Notes: generated from the letters alone by a model not told the origin. A stretch of DNA of 7,252 nucleotides from CAZIKB01 sp964539665 (GCA_964539665.1 CAZIKB010000206.1:1-7252); one strand, 5' to 3'. Shown: positions 1 to 6,878, counted from the first letter of the stretch. Program-made: numbers and translations.

Positions 1-24
1 ATTGTCTTAATGTACGTGTATTAA
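1..24 (+). CDS. possible C-terminal tail of the upstream cytochrome b subunit (partial)
   Basis: Frame 1 reads IVLMYVY and then TAA at 22-24, ending 15 bases before sdhA. A hydrophobic tail here would fit the last transmembrane helix of SdhC/FrdC, the di-haem cytochrome b that precedes sdhA in type B operons. Only seven codons are visible, so the assignment rests on gene order and hydrophobicity. The bases could equally be untranslated leader. Confidence 0.3.
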   Translation: MVLMYVY

Positions 25-39
25 TATAGGAGTCATATT

Positions 40-1965
40 ATGTCTACTCGACAACTCGATTCAAAAATACCTGACGGCCCATTAGCTGAAAAGTGGCAGA
101 AGCACAAATTTAACCTCAAATTAGTCAATCCTGCCAATAAGAAGAAACTTGATATCATTGTTGTAGGAACAGGTATTGCAGGCTCCGCTGCAGCAGCATC
201 ATTAGGTGAATTAGGCTATAATGTTAAAGTGTTCTGTTTCCAGGACACGCCAAGAAGAGCCCATTCTGTCGCTGCACAGGGAGGGATCAATGCTGCGAAA
301 AATTATAAAAACGATGGCGACAGTGTTTACAGGTTGTTTTACGACATGCTTAAAGGCGGCGACTATCGGGCAAGAGAAGCCAATGTTTACCGGGCCGCTG
401 AAGTCAGTAACAACATTATTGACCAGTATACGGCCCAGGGCGTCCCGTTTGCCAGAGAGTACGGCGGTTTATTAGATAACCGCTCATTTGGCGGCGTACA
501 GGTTTCCAGAACTTTCTACGCAAAAGGTCAAACTGGACAGCAATGCCTGTTGGGTTCTTATTCTTCTCTTAGTCGGCAAATTGCCAAAGGAACCGTAACC
601 ATGTATAGCCGTCGTGAGATGTTAGACCTGGTTTTGGTGGACGGTAAAGCACGGGGGATCGTTACAAGAAATTTGATAACAGGGGAACTTGAACGGCATT
701 CGGCACATGCGGTCGTGCTGGCAACAGGTGGATACGGAACCATTTATTATTTGTCAACCCTCGCGGTTAATTCAAATGCCACGGCAGCGTGGCGGGCCCA
801 CAAAAAAGGCGCATACTTTGGTAATCCGAGTTTCGTTCAGATACACCCGACAAGTATCCCCGTGTTAAATCCTTACCAGTCAAAATTAACGCTTATGTCG
901 GAATCATTAAGAAATGACGGCAGAATCTGGGTTCCAAAGGAAAAGGCAGATAAACGTTCGGCTAACGAAATTCCCGAAGAGGAAAGAGATTATTATTTGG
1001 AAAGAAGATACCCTGCATTTGGAAATCTTGTTCCACGAGACGTTGCCTCAAGGGCTGCTAAAGAACGCTGCGATGCTGGTTATGGTGTTGGCGACACGGG
1101 CCTGGCGGTAAATCTTGATTTTAAAGATTCCATCGCCAAGCAGGGGAAAAAAGCTATCGAAGGAAAATACGGTAACCTTTTCGAGATGTATGAAAAAATA
1201 ACCGGCATAAATCCTTACGAAACTCCAATGAGAATTTATCCTGCAGGGCATTATACGATGGGAGGTTTATGGGTTGATTATAACTTAATGACTACTATTC
1301 CGGGCTTATATGCTATTGGAGAATCGAATTTTTCCGATCATGGTGCAAACCGCCTTGGTGCGAGCTCGCTAATGCAATGTGCAGGAGACGGGTACTTTAT
1401 TGTTCCGTATACTATCGGCGACTACTTGGCAGATGATATCAGAACGCCAAAGATACCAACTGATACTCCTGAGTTTGATGCAGCGGAGAAAGAAGCGAAA
1501 GAAAAATTAGAAAAATTACTATCAATAAAAGGCAAACAGGCAGTTACTTCATTCCATAAAAGATTGGGAAAAATTTTGTGGGATAAATGCGGCATGTCAA
1601 GAAACGAACAGGGTTTGAAAGAAGCATTGGGATTGATCAATGATTTGGAAAAGGAATTCTGGGAAGACGTCAAAGTTCCGGGTGAATTGAATGAACTTAA
1701 CCATGAACTTGAAAAAGCCGGCAGAGTAGCTGAGTTCTTTGAGGTTGCAAAGCTTTTATGTACTGATGCTTTGAACAGAAAAGAATCATGTGGCGCTCAC
1801 TTCAGGGAGGAAAGCCAGACCGAAGGTGGAGAGGCCAAACGGGATGATGCTAATTTCTGTTATGTTGCAGCCTGGGAATATAAGGGTAGAAACAAAGAAC
1901 ATGAAGTTCATAAAGAGCCGTTAGTCTTCGAAAATGTCGAATTAACTCAAAGAAGCTACAAGTAA
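40..1965 (+). CDS. sdhA: succinate dehydrogenase / fumarate reductase flavoprotein subunit
   Basis: This is the catalytic subunit that interconverts succinate and fumarate, passing electrons through SdhB to membrane quinone (complex II, facing the cytoplasm). Visible in the 641 residues: the FAD dinucleotide fold GTGIAG (43-48); H75 in RRAHSVAAQGG, the expected site of covalent FAD attachment; the substrate-site motif QIHPT with H269; SESLR (287-291); R333 in VPRDVASRA, the likely proton-shuttle arginine; H404 in AGHYTMGG; and R438 in GANRLGASS. The C-terminal helical domain carries ESCGAHFREE (582-591). The ATG has a good SD, AGGAGT at 28-33, six bases upstream. Length and motifs are those of an intact type B enzyme. 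Sequence alone does not decide whether it runs mainly as dehydrogenase or as fumarate reductase. sdhB follows 12 bases downstream, so the two are surely cotranscribed. Confidence 0.97.
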   Translation: MSTRQLDSKIPDGPLAEKWQKHKFNLKLVNPANKKKLDIIVVGTGIAGSAAAASLGELGYNVKVFCFQDTPRRAHSVAAQGGINAAKNYKNDGDSVYRLFYDMLKGGDYRAREANVYRAAEVSNNIIDQYTAQGVPFAREYGGLLDNRSFGGVQVSRTFYAKGQTGQQCLLGSYSSLSRQIAKGTVTMYSRREMLDLVLVDGKARGIVTRNLITGELERHSAHAVVLATGGYGTIYYLSTLAVNSNATAAWRAHKKGAYFGNPSFVQIHPTSIPVLNPYQSKLTLMSESLRNDGRIWVPKEKADKRSANEIPEEERDYYLERRYPAFGNLVPRDVASRAAKERCDAGYGVGDTGLAVNLDFKDSIAKQGKKAIEGKYGNLFEMYEKITGINPYETPMRIYPAGHYTMGGLWVDYNLMTTIPGLYAIGESNFSDHGANRLGASSLMQCAGDGYFIVPYTIGDYLADDIRTPKIPTDTPEFDAAEKEAKEKLEKLLSIKGKQAVTSFHKRLGKILWDKCGMSRNEQGLKEALGLINDLEKEFWEDVKVPGELNELNHELEKAGRVAEFFEVAKLLCTDALNRKESCGAHFREESQTEGGEAKRDDANFCYVAAWEYKGRNKEHEVHKEPLVFENVELTQRSYK

Positions 1966-1977
1966 GGAGTCACACTT

Positions 1978-2727
1978 ATGAAAAGCATGACACTGAATTT
2001 AAAAATTTGGCGCCAGGAAAATGCCCGGAGTAAAGGAAAACTGGTAACGTATAAAATTGAGGAAGTTTCGCCCGACATGTCCTTTCTCGAGATGCTGGAT
2101 GTCCTCAACGAAGACATAATTAAAAGAGATGAAATCCCAATTGAATTTGACAGCGACTGCCGTGAAGGAATATGCGGTACATGTGGTCTGGTAATTAACG
2201 GCATAGCCCACGGCATAAGGGGCGCCACCACCACTTGCGAACTGCATATGCGCGAATATAAAGATGGCGATACACTTATCATCGAACCCTTACGCGCTAA
2301 ATCATTTCCAGTTATAAAAGATTTAGTTGTAGACCGTTCAGCATTTGACAGAATAATCTCCGCGGGCGGTTATACTGATATGAATGCCGGTGGAGCCCCG
2401 GATGGCAATTCTGTCCCGGTTCCCAAAGAATTATCCGATGAAGCTTTTAATGCAGCTTCCTGTATTGGCTGTGGCGCATGTGTCGCGTCCTGTCCCAACG
2501 CATCTGCTACACTGTTTACAGCCGCTAAAATTTCGCAATTTGCTCTCCTGCCACAAGGCCACCCCGAACGAAAACTACGTGTTGCCCTGATGGTGGAGCA
2601 AATGGATAAAGAGAGCTTTGGCGACTGTTCTAATCACGCGGAATGCGAAGCTGTTTGTCCAAAGGAAATCTCTATTTCACACATCGCACGTATGAAACGA
2701 GAATACTTTAAAGCGATGGTTAGTTGA
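1978..2727 (+). CDS. sdhB: succinate dehydrogenase / fumarate reductase iron-sulfur subunit
   Basis: This subunit carries electrons from the flavin in SdhA to the quinone/haem subunit. All eleven cluster cysteines are present in the 249 residues. The [2Fe-2S] cluster uses C61, C66, C69 (DCREGICGTC) and C87. By alignment with the E. coli pattern, [4Fe-4S] uses C162, C165, C168 and C227, and [3Fe-4S] uses C172, C217 and C223. The N-terminal half is a plant-type ferredoxin fold and the C-terminal half a bacterial ferredoxin-like helical domain. The SD (AAGGAGT, 1964-1970) overlaps the sdhA stop codon and lies seven bases from the ATG, which suggests translational coupling. The start regions of sdhA and sdhB are nearly alike (AGGAGTCA, a few bases, then TTATG). 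Nothing is missing. The operon appears to end here, with no other + strand gene for over 500 bases. Confidence 0.97.
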   Translation: MKSMTLNLKIWRQENARSKGKLVTYKIEEVSPDMSFLEMLDVLNEDIIKRDEIPIEFDSDCREGICGTCGLVINGIAHGIRGATTTCELHMREYKDGDTLIIEPLRAKSFPVIKDLVVDRSAFDRIISAGGYTDMNAGGAPDGNSVPVPKELSDEAFNAASCIGCGACVASCPNASATLFTAAKISQFALLPQGHPERKLRVALMVEQMDKESFGDCSNHAECEAVCPKEISISHIARMKREYFKAMVS

Positions 2728-2783
2728 GAAAATAAATTCGATTCTGAATCCCACTTGTTGTGCGGCATTTACCGATCTTTTAA

Positions 2784-2809
2784 GGTTTATTATTTCAGAT
2801 AATAAATCC
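2784..2809. repeat. AT-rich hairpin downstream of sdhB
   Basis: GGTTTATTAT (2784-2793) pairs with ATAATAAATCC (2799-2809) around a TTCAG loop, with T2807 bulged. It sits 56 bases after the sdhB stop and could protect the 3' end of the sdh transcript. The nearest T-run (2822-2827) starts 12 bases beyond the stem, so it is not a standard intrinsic terminator. Confidence 0.35.
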
Positions 2810-2928
2810 ATCCAGGAATCATTTTTTATTTTTGAAAATGAGCAAGCAGTCCACGCCCGCACTAAAACAGATTTCGCCATGACTCTTATGATAAAAATGT
2901 TATATTAAATCCAATTGCAATCAGGCAG

Positions 2929-2963
2929 GTGCATATCTAATATGTGCTCTATTTTTTCTTTTT
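2929..2963 (+). terminator. candidate intrinsic terminator for the sdh operon
   Basis: GTGCATAT (2929-2936) pairs with ATATGTGC (2940-2947) across a CTA loop: eight pairs, two of them G-U. A T-rich tract (TATTTTTTCTTTTT, 2950-2963) follows within three bases. The order stem then T-tract is right for Rho-independent termination of + strand transcripts. The stem is AT-rich and weak, and lies about 200 bases past sdhB. Confidence 0.4.
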
Positions 2964-3041
2964 GGATACCAGGTTGGTTTGCAGAAAATCTCGAAACCTA
3001 TAAGGGACAGCTATTCCAGTTTTACCAATTTCACCAGTTAA

Positions 3042-3124
3042 GCTTTCTGAAAGCAGTTGTCAGTTTGAGGCGAAGCTTCGTTAGATAGTTGTTCAATTCC
3101 TTTCAGGTTATTCGGTCTGAAAGG
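3042..3124. repeat. cluster of three short inverted repeats
   Basis: Three exact inverted repeats lie within 83 bases. They are GCTTTC-T-GAAAGC (3042-3054), CGAAGCTTCG (3071-3080, a perfect 10-base palindrome), and CCTTTCAG / CTGAAAGG (3099-3106 and 3117-3124, around a 10-base loop). The word CTGAAAG occurs at 3047-3053 and 3117-3123, and inverted at 3100-3106. No T-run follows and no gene is visible. It may be an RNA structure or the remains of a repeat element; the function is unknown. Confidence 0.45.
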
Positions 3125-3189
3125 TGATGAAAATGAAGGTTGCCAACTTTAAGCCGGCACTACCAATAAATAATACAAGCTAAAAAATC

Positions 3190-3237
3190 ATTGTTAATGA
3201 ACAATAGAATATTTATATTATAATTTTAAAAAATTAT
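3190..3237 (+). promoter_or_regulatory. probable promoter and operators of the toxin-antitoxin operon
   Basis: A -35-like TTGTTA (3191-3196) and a -10-like TATATT (3215-3220) are 18 bases apart; a perfect TATAAT also lies at 3219-3224. Two exact inverted repeats overlay these boxes: ATTGTT-AATG-AACAAT (3190-3205) over the -35, and ATAATTTT-AA-AAAATTAT (3220-3237) over the -10 and probable start site. Type II antitoxins of the Phd/YefM family usually repress their own operon by binding such palindromes, so these are natural operator candidates. AT-rich DNA makes chance palindromes more likely, so the second is the weaker. Confidence 0.5.
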
Positions 3238-3254
3238 TATTGGAAAAGATTGAC

Positions 3255-3497
3255 ATGAGTATTATATCTATATCTGAATTAAAGAAACACTGTTATTCAA
3301 TTATGGCTGAAGTTGAAAAATCACAACAACCTGTTCTTATTTCTAAAAAAGGAAAAACAATTGCCAAAATAATTCCATCTCCTCAAAATCATAATAATGA
3401 ATCCTTTTTAGGTTGCATGACCTCATCAGGAAAAATCAAGGGAGACATCACTGCTCCTGGTCAGGATGAAAACGAATGGGAAGTGCTAAGAAAGTGA
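3255..3497 (+). CDS. type II antitoxin, Phd/YefM family
   Basis: This 80-residue protein should bind and neutralise the toxin encoded just downstream and repress the shared promoter. The N-terminal part follows the Phd/YefM pattern: SIISISELKKHCYSIMAEVE, then a strand and turn (QPVLISKKGKTIAKIIP) in the DNA-binding dimer domain. The C-terminal tail contains GKIKGDITAP and ends DENEWEVLRK, as in antitoxins paired with PIN toxins, where the tail wraps the toxin active site. I chose ATG 3255 because the family begins about there and a weak SD (GGAAA, 3242-3246) precedes it. An in-frame TTG at 3240 would add five residues but is unlikely. The stop overlaps the toxin start. The gene is much richer in A+T than sdhAB, suggesting horizontal acquisition. 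Confidence 0.88.
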   Translation: MSIISISELKKHCYSIMAEVEKSQQPVLISKKGKTIAKIIPSPQNHNNESFLGCMTSSGKIKGDITAPGQDENEWEVLRK

Positions 3498-3889
3498 AAT
3501 TTTTATTAGATACTCACATTTGGATTTGGAGTTTAATGAGCTCTGAAAATCTATCTGAAGAAATTATTAAGGAACTTGAAAACAATCAGAATGAATTTTG
3601 GTTATCCCCTATTTCTGTTTGGGAAACCATAATCCTAATAGAAAAGCAGCGAATTACATTAAATATTCCTATCAAACAATGGTTAAATGAAGCTTTAACA
3701 AAAATTCCAGTAAAGGAAGCGTCCTTAACAAATGAAGTGGCAATTCGAAGTAGATTTGTAGAACTTCCACATAAAGATCCAGCAGATAGATTTATTGTAG
3801 CTACTGCTTTAACCTACGGATTGACATTAGTAACTGCCGATAAATATATTGCATCATCAAAAGAGGCGTCAATTTTATTCAACCAATAG
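3494..3889 (+). CDS. type II toxin, VapC-like PIN-domain ribonuclease
   Basis: PIN-domain toxins are Mg-dependent endoribonucleases that stop growth by cutting RNA (often tRNA or rRNA) when the antitoxin is lost; this gene's target is unknown. The 131-residue product spans a whole PIN domain. Its four expected acidic metal ligands are D6 (KFLLDTHIW), E44 (SVWET), D98 (DPADRFIVATA) and D116 (VTADKYI), so it appears catalytically intact. I favour GTG 3494: the family starts right at the first strand (M-K-F-L-L-D-T-H), GGGAAG at 3478-3483 is a reasonable SD, and GTGA gives the classic four-base overlap with the antitoxin stop. An in-frame ATG at 3476, with AGGA at 3463-3466, would add six residues and a longer overlap, and cannot be excluded. 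One 60-base line (3541-3600) has 16 G+C by hand count, against 28 in a line of sdhA (361-420). Confidence 0.9.
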   Translation: MKFLLDTHIWIWSLMSSENLSEEIIKELENNQNEFWLSPISVWETIILIEKQRITLNIPIKQWLNEALTKIPVKEASLTNEVAIRSRFVELPHKDPADRFIVATALTYGLTLVTADKYIASSKEASILFNQ

Positions 3890-3907
3890 ATTTTATGCAC
3901 AAATCGC

Positions 3908-6385
3908 TCAAAGTAACGACACCGGATCCACATCTATCGTAATATGTACTCCCCTCGTTTGAAATTCTTTTTTAAAATCTTCCTCTGCCTGACAAACAGC
4001 CAACTTTATGATTTTACCCGCCGGATCTCTACTTTTATCACTTTTTAACAAAACCTGCCAACGATACTTATTTTGAATTTTGGAAATGGGAGAAGGCGTT
4101 GGGCCCAACACCTGATAGGCGCCTCGCAAAGAATGCATCACTTTTGCATACTTTTTGGCTGCTTGCATGACTTTTTCTTCCTCAGGTCCTTTAAATTGAA
4201 CGCAAGTAATTCTACCAAATGGCGGATACATGAGTTCTCGACGTTCTAATATTTCGCCGTTAAAAAATTTGATAAAATCATGTTTCCGGGCACAGATCAG
4301 ACAGAAACTATCCGGGGAATAGGTCTGGATAATCACTTCACCAGGCAAATTTTTGCGACCTGCCCGTCCTGCAACCTGAGTTAGCAGTTGAAAGGTGCGT
4401 TCGGACGCTCGGAAATCGGGCAGAAGTAAACCGACGTCAGCGTTGATAACTCCCACCAGGGTTACTCTGTGGAAATCCAATCCTTTCGCGACCATTTGGG
4501 TTCCCAAAAGAATGTTATATTTACCATCTCCAAAATCACGTAAAATTTTGTCATGCGCCCATTTCCTGCCTGTTGTATCTAAATCCATCCGAACAACTTT
4601 TGCGTCGGGAAATTTTAGGTTCAGCGCCTCCTCAACTTTTTGAGTACCTAAGCCTCGAAATATAATATCCGCGCTATGGCATTCAGGACACACATCAGGA
4701 GCTTTTTTAGAAAATCCACAATAATGACAGCGCAAACGACGTCCTGTTAAATGATAGGTTAAGGTAATATTGCAACTCTCACATTTTGCGATATACCCGC
4801 AATCTTTACACTTGATAAAACTCGAAAACCCGCGCCGGTTCAAAAGCAAAATAATCTGCTCATTTTTTGAAAGTTTTTCTTTGATTTTTTGAGCGAGTAG
4901 TCGTGAAAAGACCGGCTCCCCCTTTTTCCCGGACAGCCTTTTTTCTTTGAGCATATCCAATATGTTTACCTCAGGGAGCGGCACGTCATCAATTCTCCGC
5001 TTGAGTTGCAGAAGCTGGTATTTGGCAGTTTTGGCATTATAGTATGATTCCGCCGAAGGGGTAGCCGAGCCCAGAATCACAACGGATTTGGCAAATTTGG
5101 AGCGAACTACTGCAACATCTCTGGCATGGTAACGTGGGACTGAATCTGATTGTTTGTAAGATCCCTCATGCTCTTCATCCACAACAATCAAACCGATATT
5201 TTTTAAAGGAGCAAACACGGCTGAGCGTGGCCCGATAGCGACTCTTGCCGCACCGGCCTTGAGCCTGCGCCAGGAGTCAAAGCGCTCTCCTTTAGACATG
5301 GCGCTGTGGAGAACGGCAACCTTATCCTTGAAATGAGAACGAAATCTTTGCACCGTTTGCGGCGTCAAAGAAATTTCAGGCACAAGTACAATGGCGTCTT
5401 TGCCTTTGGCCAGCGCTTCGTAAATGGCTTCGATATAAACCTGGGTCTTGCCGCTGCCTGTTACGCCATATAATAAAAATGTTCTGAATTTTTCTTGCCG
5501 AATGGCAGTAACAACCTGTTTCAGTGCATGACTTTGCTCCTCATTTAAATTTAACTTTTTGGGAGGATGCACAGGGATATTTTGATAATATTCACGTAAA
5601 ATTTCTTTCTCTACTATATCTATTAACTTCTTATTTTTTAACGCCTTTATTACTTCTGAAGAAACTCCCGCATCTATCATTATATTTTTTAAAAGAATAT
5701 CGTCGCCTTTTTCCACCAAGTACTCCAGACATGTAATCTGCTTCGGCGCCCTGTTCTTCAAAGATTCGATTGCATTTAATAGATCATTATTTTTTGAATG
5801 AAGCCTGACATATTTTTCCAATTTTGGTTTGGCCTTAGCTTTTTCCAGTACATATTCTAAACGAACATATCCTTTCATCTCTAACTGATTTAAGCTTGAA
5901 AATAAACTTTTAGCGCCAATTCGTCTTTTGAGAGTGTCCACCGCAATTCTACCACTATTTGCAATATATCTTAAGATTTGAGCCTGACGCGGCGCAGCTT
6001 TTTCAATTTCTTTAGCAGCTACCTCTGATTGTTCTGTTGCGGGTACCACAAACTTTTTAGACGTTTGTAAAAGAATAGAAGGGATAGCTGCTTTTAAAGC
6101 ATCCCCCAGGGGACAAAGATAGTAATCAGAGATCCATTGTGCTAATTGAAATAACTTGTTCGAAAAAACAGGCTGGATGTCCAAGACATCCTGAATATCT
6201 TTTAACTCTGCCAAATCCGTGACATCCTTTAGCGCAACGATGAAACCTGTGAGTTTTCGAGCGCCAAATGGAGCAATCACCCGACAGCCAATCTTTGCGA
6301 TTTCGACTAAATCGGAAGGGATCTGATAAGTAAAAGCCTGGTTAACAGTTGAAGGAAAGACTACATCTGCATATTTTTTTTGCAT
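3908..6385 (-). CDS. priA: primosomal protein N', replication-restart DNA helicase PriA
   Basis: PriA recognises stalled or collapsed replication forks, unwinds the lagging arm and recruits the primosome to reload the replicative helicase. The N-terminal 3'-end-binding domain (about 1-105) begins YADVVFPSTVNQAFTY, typical for the family. A linker and winged-helix region (about 125-275) follows, then a superfamily 2 helicase core: Walker A GVTGSGKT (307-314), DEEH (403-406), GSATP (439-443), GTQMVAKGLDF (628-638) and QVAGRAGR (670-677). Eight zinc-binding cysteines (C526, C529, C535, C538, C553, C556, C566, C569) sit inside the core as PriA requires. At 825 residues it is longer than the E. 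coli protein (about 730), mostly in the region before the helicase core. The conserved N-terminus supports ATG at 6385, yet no SD is visible before it, only AT-rich sequence. It faces the toxin tail to tail, with 18 bases between stops. Confidence 0.97.
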   Translation of the reverse strand: MQKKYADVVFPSTVNQAFTYQIPSDLVEIAKIGCRVIAPFGARKLTGFIVALKDVTDLAELKDIQDVLDIQPVFSNKLFQLAQWISDYYLCPLGDALKAAIPSILLQTSKKFVVPATEQSEVAAKEIEKAAPRQAQILRYIANSGRIAVDTLKRRIGAKSLFSSLNQLEMKGYVRLEYVLEKAKAKPKLEKYVRLHSKNNDLLNAIESLKNRAPKQITCLEYLVEKGDDILLKNIMIDAGVSSEVIKALKNKKLIDIVEKEILREYYQNIPVHPPKKLNLNEEQSHALKQVVTAIRQEKFRTFLLYGVTGSGKTQVYIEAIYEALAKGKDAIVLVPEISLTPQTVQRFRSHFKDKVAVLHSAMSKGERFDSWRRLKAGAARVAIGPRSAVFAPLKNIGLIVVDEEHEGSYKQSDSVPRYHARDVAVVRSKFAKSVVILGSATPSAESYYNAKTAKYQLLQLKRRIDDVPLPEVNILDMLKEKRLSGKKGEPVFSRLLAQKIKEKLSKNEQIILLLNRRGFSSFIKCKDCGYIAKCESCNITLTYHLTGRRLRCHYCGFSKKAPDVCPECHSADIIFRGLGTQKVEEALNLKFPDAKVVRMDLDTTGRKWAHDKILRDFGDGKYNILLGTQMVAKGLDFHRVTLVGVINADVGLLLPDFRASERTFQLLTQVAGRAGRKNLPGEVIIQTYSPDSFCLICARKHDFIKFFNGEILERRELMYPPFGRITCVQFKGPEEEKVMQAAKKYAKVMHSLRGAYQVLGPTPSPISKIQNKYRWQVLLKSDKSRDPAGKIIKLAVCQAEEDFKKEFQTRGVHITIDVDPVSLL

Positions 6386-6406
6386 GGTTGAAATTTATTT
6401 TAAAAA

Positions 6407-6435
6407 AATTTACATATTTAATTGGTTTTGTGCAA
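6407..6435 (-). promoter_or_regulatory. weak promoter candidate for priA
   Basis: Read on the - strand, TTGCAC (6435-6430) and TAAATT (6412-6407) are separated by 17 bases, a fair -35/-10 match placed about 22 bases before the priA ATG. Each box has two or three mismatches to the sigma-70 consensus, and AT-rich DNA yields such pairs easily. If the organism uses Bacteroidota-type promoters, this call would not apply. Confidence 0.2.
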
Positions 6436-6450
6436 TAGTAATAATTACTA
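6436..6450. repeat. 15-base inverted repeat upstream of priA
   Basis: TAGTAAT and ATTACTA are exact inverted copies around a single A. The site abuts the -35-like box proposed for priA, at about 51 bases from its start codon, so it could be a regulator site. It is all A+T except for two G-C pairs, so chance is possible. Confidence 0.3.
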
Positions 6451-6510
6451 AATTCAATGTCTTTAAAACTTTTCTGTTTTTTGGGAACGCTACTTTTTGG
6501 ATCTAAAGAG

Positions 6511-6520
6511 TAAAACTCAA
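6511..6520 (+). repeat. 10-base direct repeat, left copy
   Basis: TAAAACTCAA here recurs exactly at 6702-6711. The two copies enclose 181 bases (6521-6701) that include the GC-rich island. The arrangement could be a target-site duplication of a small inserted element, but no terminal inverted repeats are evident. Confidence 0.3.
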
Positions 6521-6596
6521 AATAACCTTTAAGAAAATGTTTGATGTGCGTGAAGGTAGGTTTCTAATGCATATAAGACGAGGTTATGTAAAATAA

Positions 6597-6699
6597 GGCC
6601 GTGGTAAGTTTGTGGGTTCTGAACGGACGGAGTTCAGCGGCGCGAAACCTTACTACGATGCGTTACGCCATCCGTTGCAGCGATATGTTAAGTGCCGCT
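6597..6699. repeat. GC-rich foldable island, possible dispersed repeat or structured RNA
   Basis: In an otherwise AT-rich spacer, this block is GC-rich and full of complementary arms. The outer stem is CGTGGTAAG (6600-6608) with CTTACTACG (6649-6657), nine pairs with one G-U. It encloses CTGAAC (6619-6624) and GTTCAG (6632-6637) around a seven-base loop. A second small hairpin follows (GATG 6657-6660 with CATC 6669-6672), competing for G6657. AGCGGC (6636-6641) can alternatively pair with GCCGCT (6694-6699). No open frame or recognised RNA family fits. A dispersed intergenic repeat, a decayed recombination site or a structured RNA are all possible. Confidence 0.4.
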
Positions 6700-6701
6700 A
6701 C

Positions 6702-6711
6702 TAAAACTCAA
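6702..6711 (+). repeat. 10-base direct repeat, right copy
   Basis: Second copy of TAAAACTCAA, starting three bases beyond the last arm of the GC-rich island. See the left copy at 6511-6520. Confidence 0.3.
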
Positions 6712-6797
6712 TTTAATTCCACTAAATAGTTTAATCAATTTTTCCACATTCGACTTTTAATAAATAATGTCAATAAAAATGAAACATTTTAAATATA

Positions 6798-6817
6798 TTG
6801 TTGTATATATACAACAA
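6798..6817. promoter_or_regulatory. perfect 20-base palindrome, probable operator of the XRE regulator
   Basis: TTGTTGTATA is followed directly by its exact reverse complement, TATACAACAA. It lies 61 bases before the regulator start. A -35-like TTGTAT (6801-6806) lies inside it, with a -10-like TATATT (6825-6830) 18 bases downstream, so a protein bound here would block transcription. Cro/C1-type dimers bind palindromes of this size, which makes autoregulation the simplest reading. Confidence 0.5.
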
Positions 6818-6838
6818 ATAAACTTATATTCACAACAC

Positions 6839-6859
6839 TTGGTGCAAATATTGCACAAA
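6839..6859. promoter_or_regulatory. second palindrome before the XRE regulator
   Basis: GTGCAA (6842-6847) and TTGCAC (6851-6856) are exact inverted copies around ATA; with one mismatch the arms extend to TT and AA at the ends (6839-6859). It sits between the candidate -10 and the start codon. It differs in sequence from the palindrome at 6798-6817, so the two may bind different proteins, or this one may act in the mRNA leader. Confidence 0.4.
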
Positions 6860-6878
6860 GCTAAATATAGGAAATAGA

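Larger units (their letters stand above)
2728..3254. other. gene-free spacer between sdhB and the toxin-antitoxin pair
   Basis: I find no convincing gene in these roughly 530 bases. The longest open frame is on the - strand (about 2677-2880). It has no proper SD, runs antisense into the 3' end of sdhB and shows no motif. The spacer does hold an AT hairpin at 2784-2809, a weak terminator candidate at 2929-2963, a cluster of short inverted repeats at 3042-3124, and the toxin-antitoxin promoter region from 3190. Its length and mixed composition suggest remnants of earlier insertions, but no parent element is recognisable. Confidence 0.6.
6386..6878. other. intergenic region between priA and the XRE regulator
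   Basis: The genes on either side diverge, so this stretch of about 490 bases must hold both promoters. I see no protein gene in it; the open frames present are short and shadow the regulator. It is AT-rich apart from a GC-rich foldable island at 6597-6699, which lies between two copies of a 10-base direct repeat. Palindromes lie near the priA side (6436-6450) and upstream of the regulator (6798-6817, 6839-6859). Confidence 0.6.

Noticed and set aside
2740..2750. GATTC-T-GAATC inverted repeat just after sdhB as a terminator.
   Set aside because: Only five pairs with a one-base centre and no following T-run; too small to mean anything.
2677..2880. A 67-codon open frame on the - strand reading through the sdhB 3' end.
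   Set aside because: It has no usable SD, runs antisense into a conserved gene, and shows no motif I recognise.
2940..3090. Short open stretches on both strands, including a - strand frame reading LTGEIGKTGIAVPYRF, that look protein-like.
   Set aside because: Each is short, lacks a start codon with SD and matches no family I can name; possibly a decayed gene, but not supportable.
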